This document shows, in pieces, positions 15,428 through 23,618 of a stretch of 64,000 nucleotides of DNA. Source of the DNA: Actinoplanes siamensis. Its GTDB lineage: Bacteria; Actinomycetota; Actinomycetes; Mycobacteriales; Micromonosporaceae. The stretch is from assembly GCF_016862395.1 (NCBI RefSeq), contig NZ_BOMW01000052.1, forward strand, positions 1 through 64,000, read 5' to 3'. How positions within the stretch are numbered: position 1 is the stretch's first letter; every line of letters begins with the position of its first letter. The position numbers were made by a program, and so were the translations under genes. Under the pieces are notes generated by a model. It did no database searches, was not told where the DNA came from, and was given only the letters and a program-made list of their open reading frames with translations.

Positions 15428-17023
15428 TCAGTAGGCGCCCTTGCGCCGCAGCACCACCCAGATCGTCCGCCACAGGATGCTCAGGTCGTACGTCAGCGAC
15501 CAGTTGTCGACGTAGTAGAGGTCCAGCCGGACCGCCTCGTCCCAGGACAGATCCGAGCGGCCGGACACCTGCCAGAGGCCGGTGATCCCCGGCCGGACCA
15601 GCAGCCGCCGCCGGACGTCGCCCAGGTAGTCGCCGTCGTCGGCGGGCAGCGGGCGCGGGCCGACCAGCGACATCTCGCCCTTCAGCACATTGATCAGCTG
15701 GGGCAGCTCGTCCAGCGACGTGGCCCGCAACTTCTGCCCGAAGGCGAAGATACGCGGGTCGTGCTTCATCTTGAAGAGCATGCCGTCGGACTCGTTGAGC
15801 TCCTCCAGCGTGGCTTTGCGCTCCTCGGCGTCCACGTACATCGTGCGGAACTTCCACACCTTGAACGTGCGGCCGTCGTGACCGACGCGGGTCTGCCGGA
15901 AGAAGACCGGGCCCGGGTCGGAAAGCCGGATGCCGAGCGCGATGATCGCCAGGATCGGGCTGATCAGCAGCAGGCCGATGCCTGCGGCGACCCGGTCCAG
16001 CAGGTTCTTGACCAGCCAGCCGGGGCCGGAGAGCGTGGGCTCCTCGACGTGCAGCAGCGGCAGGCCCTCGATCGGGCGGATGTGCACCCGCGGGCCGGCG
16101 ATGTCGGTGAGCTGCGGGGCGACCACCAGGTCGACTCCGGTGCCCTCCAGCTGCCAGGCGAGCCGGCGCAGCTCGCCGGGCTCGGCGCTGGCCGAGCCGC
16201 AGACCGCGATGGTGTCCGCACCCACCTCGCGGACCAGCGAGAGCACGTCGCGGCCGGTGTAGACCGGGACCGGCGTCTCGATGCCGCGGGCGGCCGCGTA
16301 ACCGTCGGTGATGTGGATGGCGACCGGGATCAGGCCGGCGGCCGGGCTGCGGGTGACAGCGGTGTAGACCTCGAGCGCCTCGGGCAGCGTGCCGACCAGG
16401 ATCATCCGGTGCGCGCCGTGCCCGGTGCGGCTGCGGGCGACGTGCAGCACCTGACGTGCGGTGACCCGGCCGATCAGGATGAACGCGAGCGCGCTGAGCG
16501 ACACCGCGGCGACCGTGCCACGGGACAGGCCGGTCTTGGTGGCGAACGCGAGCAGCGACACGGCGGCCACCACGGTGACCGAGGTGCGCACGATCCGCTT
16601 GAACTCCTCGCTGCCCAGGCCCAGGTAACGGCGGTCGTAGGTGCCGTTGGTCCAGAGCAGGAGCAGCCAGCCGAGCGGGAGCACGACGTAGGCGAAGAAG
16701 CTGAAGAGGTCGCCGCCCTCCAGGAACCACCAGCTCTTGCCCTGGAAGCCGCTCCGCGACTTCTCCAGCGAGAAGTCGGCGATCCAGCTGGCGGCCAGGG
16801 TGGAGAGGAGGTCGAGGAGAATCAGGACCGCGGTGTACGGCCGGTGCCAGCGGGAGAGCCTGCGGTGCTGTCGGGTCCACGCCGATCGGGGGACACCGTT
16901 GCTCGGTGGCTGCTGTTGCTGCTGCGGCCACTCGAAGCTGTCGTACCGCACGGGCGTACTCCGGCTGCTGTCGGTCGTTGGGCGATGCAGGCTAGTCGTC
17001 ACTCCGCCTACGTCCTCCCGCAT
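15428..17023 (-). CDS. Polyprenyl glycosylphosphotransferase (exopolysaccharide initiating sugar transferase)
   Basis: 531 residues. The N-terminus has a Gln/Pro-rich tail, then about four to five membrane helices and a CoA-binding-like domain (HRMILVGTLPEALEVYTAV). The last ~200 residues are the bacterial sugar transferase domain: a re-entrant helix (KNLLDRVAAGIGLLLISPIL), KVWKFRTMYVDAEE, RATSLDELPQLINVLKGEMSLVGPRP and RPGITGLWQVSGRSDLSWDE. It links the first sugar-1-phosphate to undecaprenyl phosphate at the inner membrane face. No polymerase or flippase is adjacent, but a GT4 gene lies 1 kb away. Confidence 0.93.
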   Translation of the reverse strand: MREDVGGVTTSLHRPTTDSSRSTPVRYDSFEWPQQQQQPPSNGVPRSAWTRQHRRLSRWHRPYTAVLILLDLLSTLAASWIADFSLEKSRSGFQGKSWWFLEGGDLFSFFAYVVLPLGWLLLLWTNGTYDRRYLGLGSEEFKRIVRTSVTVVAAVSLLAFATKTGLSRGTVAAVSLSALAFILIGRVTARQVLHVARSRTGHGAHRMILVGTLPEALEVYTAVTRSPAAGLIPVAIHITDGYAAARGIETPVPVYTGRDVLSLVREVGADTIAVCGSASAEPGELRRLAWQLEGTGVDLVVAPQLTDIAGPRVHIRPIEGLPLLHVEEPTLSGPGWLVKNLLDRVAAGIGLLLISPILAIIALGIRLSDPGPVFFRQTRVGHDGRTFKVWKFRTMYVDAEERKATLEELNESDGMLFKMKHDPRIFAFGQKLRATSLDELPQLINVLKGEMSLVGPRPLPADDGDYLGDVRRRLLVRPGITGLWQVSGRSDLSWDEAVRLDLYYVDNWSLTYDLSILWRTIWVVLRRKGAY

Positions 17024-17201
17024 CCGGAAAAAGATTACGCACCGCCACGGCCTCGGGACCGTCGGCGGGTCCGCCGATACCCGTTCGCGTCACAACGGTG
17101 TCCAGGGACCGGGCCACTATACCGATGGATCGGCCGGAGAGAAGGTGACGTTGTGGTAGCAATCCTTACCGGCACGATGCGTGACCGGACGATGGCAGTC
17201 G

Positions 17202-18065
17202 TCACCGGACCAACTTGGACAGGCGGCGGTCGGCGAGCGGCTTCCCTCCGGTCTGGCAGGTGGCGCAGTATTGCAGGCTCTTGTCGGCGAAGGCGACCTC
17301 CCGCACGGTGTCCCCGCAGACCGGGCACGGCAGGCCGGTGCGGGCGTGCACCCGCATGCCGGCTCGTTTCTCGCCCTTGAGCTCGGCCGCCCGTTGTCCG
17401 ACCGATCGCCGCACGGCGTCGGTCTCCACTTCGCGCATCGCCTCGTACAACGTGGTGATCTGCTCGTCGGTGAGCTTCCCGGTGAGCGCGAACGGCGACA
17501 TCCTGGCCACGTGCAGGATCTCGTCGGAGTAGGCGTTGCCGATCCCGGCCAGCACCTCCTGGTCGACGAGCACGCCTTTGACCTGGCCGTTCCGGCTGCG
17601 GACGGCGGCGGCGAACTCGTCGCGGGTGACGGCCAGCGCGTCCGGGCCGAGCCGCGACACGCCCGGCACCTCGGTTCCCGGGTCGCGCACCAGGTAGGCC
17701 GCCAGCGACTTCTGCGTGCCGGCCTCGGTGAGGTCGAAACCGGACCCGTCGTCGAGGCGGACCCGGATCGCGATCGGGCCACTGCCCGGCTTGAGCGGGG
17801 CCGCCGACTTGAACGCGTCCCGGTAGTGCAGCCAGCCGGCCCGGGCGAGATGGACCACCAGGTGCACCTCGGGGCCGATGCCGACGTCCAGGAACTTGCC
17901 GTGCCGGCCGGCGGAGGTGATCGGCAGGCCGGTCAGGGCGGACGGAGCGGGATCGTACGTCTTCAGCGCGCTGAACGAGGAGACCTCGAAGCGCTGCACG
18001 GTGTGGCCGACCGCACGCTCCCGCAGGTAAGCAGCGAGCGCCTCGACCTCGGGGAGTTCGGGCAC
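17202..18065 (-). CDS. Fpg/Nei family DNA glycosylase
   Basis: 287 residues from GTG 18065, fixed because the family needs PELPEVE right after the start (catalytic Pro 2, Glu 3). A helix-two-turn-helix follows (VDQEVLAGIGNAYSDEIL) and then a zinc finger of pattern C-x2-C-x16-C-x2-C at the C-terminus. It removes oxidised bases and nicks DNA by beta/delta elimination. The Gly-Lys-Phe-Leu loop (GRHGKFLDV) supplies the usual lysine. The start is 24 bp from the divergent GT4 start, so the promoters overlap. The subfamily (Fpg versus Nei) cannot be settled by eye. Confidence 0.92.
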   Translation of the reverse strand: MPELPEVEALAAYLRERAVGHTVQRFEVSSFSALKTYDPAPSALTGLPITSAGRHGKFLDVGIGPEVHLVVHLARAGWLHYRDAFKSAAPLKPGSGPIAIRVRLDDGSGFDLTEAGTQKSLAAYLVRDPGTEVPGVSRLGPDALAVTRDEFAAAVRSRNGQVKGVLVDQEVLAGIGNAYSDEILHVARMSPFALTGKLTDEQITTLYEAMREVETDAVRRSVGQRAAELKGEKRAGMRVHARTGLPCPVCGDTVREVAFADKSLQYCATCQTGGKPLADRRLSKLVR

Positions 18066-18089
18066 AGGTCCACGGTAGCGTTCTGACCC

Positions 18090-19262
18090 GTGAAGGTGGT
18101 GGTCGCACACAACCGGTACCGCGAGGCGATCCCGTCCGGGGAGAACGTCATCGTGGACACCGAGATCGAGCAGCTCCGGGCGGCAGGGCTGGAGGTGCTC
18201 CCGTTCCAGCGGAGCTCCGACTCGATCGGTTCCCTCTCGCCGGTGCAGAAGGCGTTGCTGCCGGTCGCACCGGTCCTCGGCATCGAGGCGCAACGCGATC
18301 TCGCGTCGCTCATCGAAAACGAGAAACCAGACATTCTGCATCTCCATAACCCATATCCGCTGCTGTCGCCGCGGGTGATCCGGACCGCGCACGCGCACGG
18401 CGTCCCGGTGATCCAGACCGTGCACAACTACCGCCAGGTCTGCTCCTCCGGCCTCTACTTCCGCGACGGGCACAACTGCCGCGACTGCCGGGGCAAGGTG
18501 CTCGGCTGGCCGGCGATCAAGCACCGGTGCTACCGCGGTTCCGCCGCACAGAGCGCGATCATGGCGACCACCCTGGCCGTGCACCGCCCGACCTGGCGCT
18601 CGGTGGACCGCTACATCGCGCTCACCGACAAGATCGCCGCGCACCTGGGCGACTACGGCATTCCGGCCGAGCGCATCGTGATCAAGCCGAACGGCCTGCC
18701 CGACCCGGGGTTGCCGGACCCCATCGGCGAGGGCTTCCTCTACGGCGCCCGCCTCTCCCCGGAGAAGGGCCTGGGCCTGCTGCTCGACGCGTGGCGCCGG
18801 CACCCGGACGGGTCGCTCGGGCCGCTGCGCATCGCTGGCGACGGCGAGCTGCGGCAGCTGGCCGAGCGGGCGGCCGCCGAGCGCGCCGACGTCACCTACC
18901 TGGGTCCGCTGGACCGGGCGGGGATGACCGCGGCGCGGCGGGCCGCGGCGGTCGTGGTGGCCGTGCCGACCTGGGAAGACGTGCTGCCCACGGTGATCCT
19001 GGAGGCGATGGCGGCCGGGCGGCCGGTGCTCGGCACGGCGGTGGGCGGCGTGCCCTACCTGGTCGGGGACGCCGGCTGGCTGGCCGAGCCGGACCCGGCG
19101 GCGCTGGCCGCGATCCTGCCGCTGGCGCGCGACGGCGCGGCACGGAAGGCGCCCGAGGCCCGCGAGCGCTATCTGAGCCACTTCCACCCGGACGTGCTCA
19201 CGAAGCGGCTGATCGAGGTCTACGCGGGCATGGTCGCGGATTCACAGCGTACGTCCAGGTAG
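18090..19262 (+). CDS. Glycosyltransferase family 4 (GT-B)
   Basis: 390 residues. The N-terminal Rossmann domain starts KVVVAHNRYREAIPSGEN and includes DILHLHNPYPLLSP. The C-terminal nucleotide-sugar domain has YGARLSPEKGLGLLLDAWRR and the E-x-E motif region TWEDVLPTVILEAMAAGRPVLGT. A cysteine-rich loop (CSSGLYFRDGHNCRDCRGK) in the acceptor domain is typical of actinobacterial GT4 enzymes of surface glycans. The product is unknown. Next downstream is a pseudogene, then the glycerol-phosphate-type operon on the other strand. Confidence 0.92.
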   Translation: MKVVVAHNRYREAIPSGENVIVDTEIEQLRAAGLEVLPFQRSSDSIGSLSPVQKALLPVAPVLGIEAQRDLASLIENEKPDILHLHNPYPLLSPRVIRTAHAHGVPVIQTVHNYRQVCSSGLYFRDGHNCRDCRGKVLGWPAIKHRCYRGSAAQSAIMATTLAVHRPTWRSVDRYIALTDKIAAHLGDYGIPAERIVIKPNGLPDPGLPDPIGEGFLYGARLSPEKGLGLLLDAWRRHPDGSLGPLRIAGDGELRQLAERAAAERADVTYLGPLDRAGMTAARRAAAVVVAVPTWEDVLPTVILEAMAAGRPVLGTAVGGVPYLVGDAGWLAEPDPAALAAILPLARDGAARKAPEARERYLSHFHPDVLTKRLIEVYAGMVADSQRTSR

Positions 19263-19287
19263 TTTTCCGGCGGAGGCGGGAAGTCGG

Positions 19288-19752
19288 CGTGCGTGACTTC
19301 CCACCTCCGCTGATCGTCGACGGGACCGGCTCCCCGGTCTGGTTCCGGAAGGTCCCCGAGCCCGGCCACCGTCGCGATCGACCTCAATGCGCGGCAGAAC
19401 CGCGACAAACCGGTCCTGACCTGGTGGGAGGGCACCATCGGCGGCACCGGCCGACGGCCACCCGCCGCTCTCCGCCCGGCACACCCGGACCGTCCACCGG
19501 GTCCACCGGGAGACCGGCGAGGTGAGCTGGCGGATCGGCGGCAGACGCTCGCATTCCACTGTCGACGAACGGACCGGGTTCTCCTGGCGGCACGACTTCC
19601 GGCGGTGCCGGGACGGCGGACACAGCGTCTTCGACAACGGCGCCGGGATCACCGGGAACCGCGACTACTCGCGTGGCGTGGTGTCCAAGGTGGATGGGCA
19701 GCTCGGCTCCTCCTCCGCGATCCCGGTGCGGGTCCAGGCGCACGACAGGGGT
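19288..19752 (+). pseudogene. Arylsulfotransferase (ASST) remnant
   Basis: Three fragments in different frames follow the order of the ASST beta-propeller family. Near 19290-19355 is PPPLIVDGTGSPVWFRKVP; near 19367-19450 is TVAIDLNARQNRDKPVLTWWEGT; from 19494 is VHRETGEVSWRIGGRRS, then VDERTGFSWRHDFRR and VFDNGA...SRGVVSKVD. A functional protein is about 400-500 residues, so large internal deletions and at least two frameshifts are present. The end abuts the stop of the CDP-alcohol phosphotransferase gene. Confidence 0.8.
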
Positions 19753-20484
19753 CTAGCTGCGCAGCGCGGTACGGCCGGTGAAGGCGATGCTGGCCGCCAG
19801 GAAACCACCGTTGACCAGAGTGAACAGTGCGACGAACCAGACCGCCCAGTGCGGCGCCACGGTGAGCAGCACGCCGGCCAGGGCGATCACCGCGCCGTAG
19901 TCGCGGACCAGCTTCACCGCGCGGATCGGCAGCGACCGGCTGGTCACCATGCTCGCCGCCTGGCCGCCGCCCTGCATCACCGAGGTGACCAGATTGACCA
20001 TCCAGGTCGCCGCGAACGCGGAGAGCAGCCACGCCGGGGTGTGCGGCTGCTGCGCCTTGGCGGTCGCCGAGATCGCGGCCACCAGCGCGGACTGCACGGC
20101 CACGTCGCACAGCACGTCGAGCCGGCCGCCGGCGGCGCTGCTGCGGCCGGTGACCCGGGCGAGCTGGCCGTCGGCGCAGTCGAACGCGTACGCCAGTTGC
20201 CAGCCGGCCAGCGCGAGCAGGCCGACCAGCCACCCCCAGCCCTGGCCGTGGGCCACCGGGCCGGCGCCGGCGATCACCACGAACGAGGTGAGCAGGCCGA
20301 GGCCGAGGTTGCAGATGGTCAGCACGGTCGGGCTGAGGCCGTACCGGCGGGCGTGGACCGCGATCCGTGAGCCGATCTTCTGGCTGAGCGCCTCGCTGAA
20401 CAGCCCGCCACCTCGGTTGACCGCGTAGTAGTCGGCCGCGGTGGGCGGGGTCGGCGGCTCAGCGGTGCGCAAGGGCGTTCTCAT
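19753..20484 (-). CDS. CDP-alcohol phosphatidyltransferase family protein
   Basis: 243 residues, about six membrane helices. The CDP-OH-P motif is complete: the acidic cluster D-x2-D-G-x2-A-R, then a spaced G and D-x3-D (segments DCADGQLARV and GGRLDVLCD), which bind two metal ions and CDP. The family swaps CMP of a CDP-alcohol for a second alcohol. It overlaps the upstream dehydrogenase gene by 26 bp, so translation is probably coupled. Together with the next two genes it suggests phosphodiester-linked alcohol transfer; neither alcohol can be named from sequence. Confidence 0.9.
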   Translation of the reverse strand: MRTPLRTAEPPTPPTAADYYAVNRGGGLFSEALSQKIGSRIAVHARRYGLSPTVLTICNLGLGLLTSFVVIAGAGPVAHGQGWGWLVGLLALAGWQLAYAFDCADGQLARVTGRSSAAGGRLDVLCDVAVQSALVAAISATAKAQQPHTPAWLLSAFAATWMVNLVTSVMQGGGQAASMVTSRSLPIRAVKLVRDYGAVIALAGVLLTVAPHWAVWFVALFTLVNGGFLAASIAFTGRTALRS

Positions 20485-21520
20485 ACTCGCTCAACCTCTG
20501 GCGGGTCTCCTCCGGCGTCATCGCCAGATGTTCGAGGATGGTGTAGCGGTCCGGGCGGGTCCGCGGCGCGAACTCGACAGCCCGCACGAACTGCTCGGTG
20601 GTCAGTCCAACGTCGGAGGGCGTCCGGGGAAGCTGGTGCCGGTCCAGGCAGTCGGCGATCTGACCGAACCGTCGCTCGTCACCTCGCAGGAACGTGCAGA
20701 ACAGCGCGCCCAGCCCGGCCAGCTCGCCGTGCGAGGCGGTGGCCGGGTGGAGCCAGTCGATGGCGTGCATGATCTCGTGGCAGCCGCCGCTGGACGGCCG
20801 GCTGCTGCCGCACACGGCCATCGCCAGGCCGCTGGAGATCAGCGACTCGGCGAGCACCGTGACGAACGCGTCGTCGCCCATGTCGCCCGGCATGGTCAGC
20901 ATCGCCTCGGCGCCCATCCGGGCCAGCGAGGCGGCCAGGCCGTCCACCGGCTCGCCCCGGACCACGCGGGCCAGCTCCCAGTCGGCCAGCGCGCTGATGT
21001 TGCTGATCACGTCGCCGATGCCGGCCCGGTTGACCCGGTCGGGGCCGGTCTCCACGAAATCCAGGTCGACGATCACGCCGAACGGGATGTGCACCCCGTA
21101 CGACCCCTTGACCCCGTCGTTGACCAGGCTGGCCACCGGCGAGGCGATGCCGTCGTTGGCCAGGCTGGTGGCGACCGAGACCATCGGCAGCCCCCAACGG
21201 CTGGCCGCGTACTTCGCGGTGTCCACGGTCTTGCCGCCGCCGATCCCGACCACCGCGTCGTAGTGACCGGAGCGCAGCTTGTCGGCCAGCTCCAGCGCGG
21301 CGTCCAGGGTGCCGCCGCCGGTGGTGAAGACCGTGGCCGACCGCAGCGACGGCCGCAGCAGGTCGGCGATCCGCCCGCCCAGGCCCCGGCCGACCACCAC
21401 CGCCACGTCGCCGCCCGCCGAGATGCGGCCGTCGGCGAGGATCCGGCCCAGGTCGGCCACCGCGCCCCGGCGCACCTCGATGTGCAGCGGGGACTGGACG
21501 CTACGGGCTAGCAGCGGCAT
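20459..21520 (-). CDS. sn-glycerol-1-phosphate dehydrogenase-like (iron-containing alcohol dehydrogenase superfamily)
   Basis: 353 residues. It has the NAD-binding motif GIGGGKTVDTAKYAA followed by VATSLANDGIASPVASL, which is the hallmark of the G1PDH/AraM branch. Metal ligands are in GIGDVISNI (Asp), CHEIMHAIDWLH (His) and SHGELAGLG (His). G1PDH reduces dihydroxyacetone phosphate to sn-glycerol-1-phosphate, which in bacteria is rare outside AraM of Bacillus. The start overlaps the stop of the cytidylyltransferase gene by 13 bp. Some relatives may act on other keto-phosphates, so the substrate is inferred. Confidence 0.85.
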   Translation of the reverse strand: MPLLARSVQSPLHIEVRRGAVADLGRILADGRISAGGDVAVVVGRGLGGRIADLLRPSLRSATVFTTGGGTLDAALELADKLRSGHYDAVVGIGGGKTVDTAKYAASRWGLPMVSVATSLANDGIASPVASLVNDGVKGSYGVHIPFGVIVDLDFVETGPDRVNRAGIGDVISNISALADWELARVVRGEPVDGLAASLARMGAEAMLTMPGDMGDDAFVTVLAESLISSGLAMAVCGSSRPSSGGCHEIMHAIDWLHPATASHGELAGLGALFCTFLRGDERRFGQIADCLDRHQLPRTPSDVGLTTEQFVRAVEFAPRTRPDRYTILEHLAMTPEETRQRLSEYENALAHR

Positions 21521-22239
21521 GCGATGTCCCGGGCTTTCGCCAAGTCGTCATGGTTGTCCACCTCGACCCACTCCACCCGGCCGATCTGTGCCGCGCGGAC
21601 GGCGCCGCCGCGATTCGCGAACTCCTGGAAGCCGTCCTCGTAGTACCGGTCATGGTCCTGCTCCCAGGTCGTCCTCAAGGCGTCGGCCAGCGCGGTGGCG
21701 GCGGACGCTTCGATCAGGCTGACTCCGATGTACTCGCCGTGCGCCTCGGCGGGATCCATCCGCTTCGTGATCTTGGCGAGCCGGCCGTTGGCGTCGAAGA
21801 CCGTCTTCATCTCCTCGTCGGCCACCTGTTTAACGCTGTCGACGGCGAGCAGGATGCTGGGCCCGCGCTGGGCGAGCAGAGTTTTCTCGACGCCGGCCGG
21901 GTGCACGGTGTCCCCGTTCACCAGCAGGGCACCCCGCGCGAAGTGGTCCCGGGCCAGCCAGAGCGAGTACGCGTTGTTCCACTCCTCGGCACGGTCGTTG
22001 TGCACCAGGGCGATGCTCACGCCGTACGCCCGCTCGAATTTCTCTCTCCGCTCCTCGACCGCCTCGGCCCGGTAACCGACGACGACTGTCACCTCGGTCA
22101 GCCCGGCCGCCGCGAGGTTCCGCAGAGCGATGTCCATGATCGTGGTCTCCCCGTCCACCGGGACCAGCGCCTTGGGCAGCGTGTCCGTGTACGGGCGCAG
22201 ACGGCGTCCGGCACCGGCGGCAAGGATGAGACCGATCAT
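21508..22239 (-). CDS. Nucleotidyltransferase, phosphocholine cytidylyltransferase (LicC)-like
   Basis: 243 residues from ATG 22239. The nucleotide motif is GLILAAGAGRRLRPYTDTLPKALVPV. The metal-binding Asp is in LLVNGDTVH, and a second Asp pair is near the end in VEVDNHDDLAKA. LicC-like enzymes activate phospho-alcohols with CTP. It is the first gene of a three-gene operon with the G1PDH-like and CDP-alcohol transferase genes, fitting a CTP-dependent activation step. It is divergent from the aminotransferase gene (120 bp between starts). Confidence 0.88.
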   Translation of the reverse strand: MIGLILAAGAGRRLRPYTDTLPKALVPVDGETTIMDIALRNLAAAGLTEVTVVVGYRAEAVEERREKFERAYGVSIALVHNDRAEEWNNAYSLWLARDHFARGALLVNGDTVHPAGVEKTLLAQRGPSILLAVDSVKQVADEEMKTVFDANGRLAKITKRMDPAEAHGEYIGVSLIEASAATALADALRTTWEQDHDRYYEDGFQEFANRGGAVRAAQIGRVEWVEVDNHDDLAKARDIACRC

Positions 22240-22359
22240 GAAATGTTCCCTTTCGTCCATTTGAAGACCCACTAGGATGATACTTACCTTTCGAGGGGTT
22301 CCTGCCGTGCACGGACCGCCGGGAAGGCGCCTCACCGGGCTGCTTCTAAGCTGTTCACC

Positions 22360-23454
22360 ATGACCGCTGAGCAGCTCATCTCGTTCGCCCGTGGTGCTCC
22401 TTCGCTGGACATCGTCGACGTGGAAGGCCTGAAGGCCGCCGCCGCCCGTGCCTTCGACAACGATCCGGCGGGGGTGACCGCCTACGGCACGTCCGTCGGT
22501 TATCTGCCGCTGCGCAAGTGGATCGCCGACAAGCACGGTGTCTCGCCGGACCAGGTGATCGTGACCAACGGCTCGCTGCAGGCCGACGCGTTCCTCTTCG
22601 GTCATCTGGTGCGGCCGGGCGACGACGTCGTGGTGGAGCGGCCCACCTACGACCGGACGCTGCTGAACCTGCAGAACCTGGGCGCCAAGGTGCACCAGGT
22701 GACGCTGCAGCGGGACGGCATCGACATCGACGAGCTGCGCGCTCTGCTGGAGTCCGGGGTCCGCCCGAAGCTGGCGCACATCATCCCGAACTACCAGAAC
22801 CCGGCCGGCCTCACGCTCTCCGCCCAGAAGCGGCAGGCGCTGCTCGCGCTGGCCGAGCAGTACGAGTTCATCATCTTCGAGGACGATCCGTACGTGGACA
22901 TCCGGTTCCGCGGCGAGCCGCTGCCCTCGATGCTGTCGATGGACACGAACAACCTGGTCGTGCACGCCTCCAGCTTCACCAAGACGGTCTGTCCCGGCGT
23001 CCGCGTCGGCTACCTCGTCGGCCCGGCCGCGCTGATCGACGCGATCGCGAAGAAGGCGACGAACCTCTACATCTCCCCGGGCATGGTCTCCGAGGCGATC
23101 GTGCACGAGTTCTGCGTCTCCGGCGACATCGACAAGTCGGTGCGGAAGGTCAGCGCCGCGCTCGGCGAGCGGGCCAGGGTGCTGGCCGAGTCGATCCGCG
23201 AGCACATCCCCGGCGCCACCTTCACCGAGCCGGACGGCGGTTACTTCCTCTGGGTCGACCTGCCCTCCGACGTCGATGTGGACAAGCTCTTCCCGGCCGC
23301 CATGAAGAAGGGCGTCGCGATCGTCAAGGGCAGCGACTTCCTGCTCGAGGGCGGCCGGAGCTCGGTGCGCCTGGCGTACTCCGCGGTCACCGTCGACCAG
23401 ATCGACGAGGGTGTCCGCCGGCTCGCCGCGGCCATCGACGAAGTTCGAGGCTGA
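22360..23454 (+). CDS. PLP-dependent class I aminotransferase (2-aminoadipate aminotransferase-like)
   Basis: 364 residues. Fold type I with no HTH domain. It has YGTSVGYLPLRKWIA, the substrate loop PNYQNPAGLTLS, PLP-binding EDDPYVDI (Asp 176, Tyr 178), and Schiff-base Lys 208 in SSFTKTVCPGVRVGY. It matches the MocR-aminotransferase/LysN group that transaminates aromatic or branched amino acids or 2-aminoadipate. The exact substrate is unclear. A strong hairpin follows the stop. Confidence 0.9.
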   Translation: MTAEQLISFARGAPSLDIVDVEGLKAAAARAFDNDPAGVTAYGTSVGYLPLRKWIADKHGVSPDQVIVTNGSLQADAFLFGHLVRPGDDVVVERPTYDRTLLNLQNLGAKVHQVTLQRDGIDIDELRALLESGVRPKLAHIIPNYQNPAGLTLSAQKRQALLALAEQYEFIIFEDDPYVDIRFRGEPLPSMLSMDTNNLVVHASSFTKTVCPGVRVGYLVGPAALIDAIAKKATNLYISPGMVSEAIVHEFCVSGDIDKSVRKVSAALGERARVLAESIREHIPGATFTEPDGGYFLWVDLPSDVDVDKLFPAAMKKGVAIVKGSDFLLEGGRSSVRLAYSAVTVDQIDEGVRRLAAAIDEVRG

Positions 23455-23465
23455 TCCGGGGTTTT

Positions 23466-23504
23466 CACCCGGACGGATGTGGGAACCACAACTCCGTCCG
23501 GGTG
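23466..23504 (+). terminator. 12-bp-stem hairpin after the aminotransferase
   Basis: CACCCGGACGGA (23466-23477) pairs exactly with TCCGTCCGGGTG (23493-23504) around a 15-nt loop. It starts 12 bp beyond the stop codon. Confidence 0.85.
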
Positions 23505-23618
23505 GGCCCCGCGGGTCCGACCCCCCGCCGACTCCGTGGGAGCCCGCCCGGCCGCACCTTTCCGGGACACGACGAAGTAGCCTCGATTGGTTTGTCGGGT
23601 CACCTGGGGGAGGTCGGC

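Noticed and set aside
14975..17380. 801-residue protein on the plus strand
   Set aside because: It is antisense to the polyprenyl sugar transferase gene, whose motifs are clear.
19753..23454. Phosphonate biosynthesis cluster
   Set aside because: A cytidylyltransferase, an alcohol dehydrogenase, a CDP-alcohol transferase and an aminotransferase are present, but no PEP mutase or phosphonopyruvate decarboxylase is, and the dehydrogenase is of G1PDH type.
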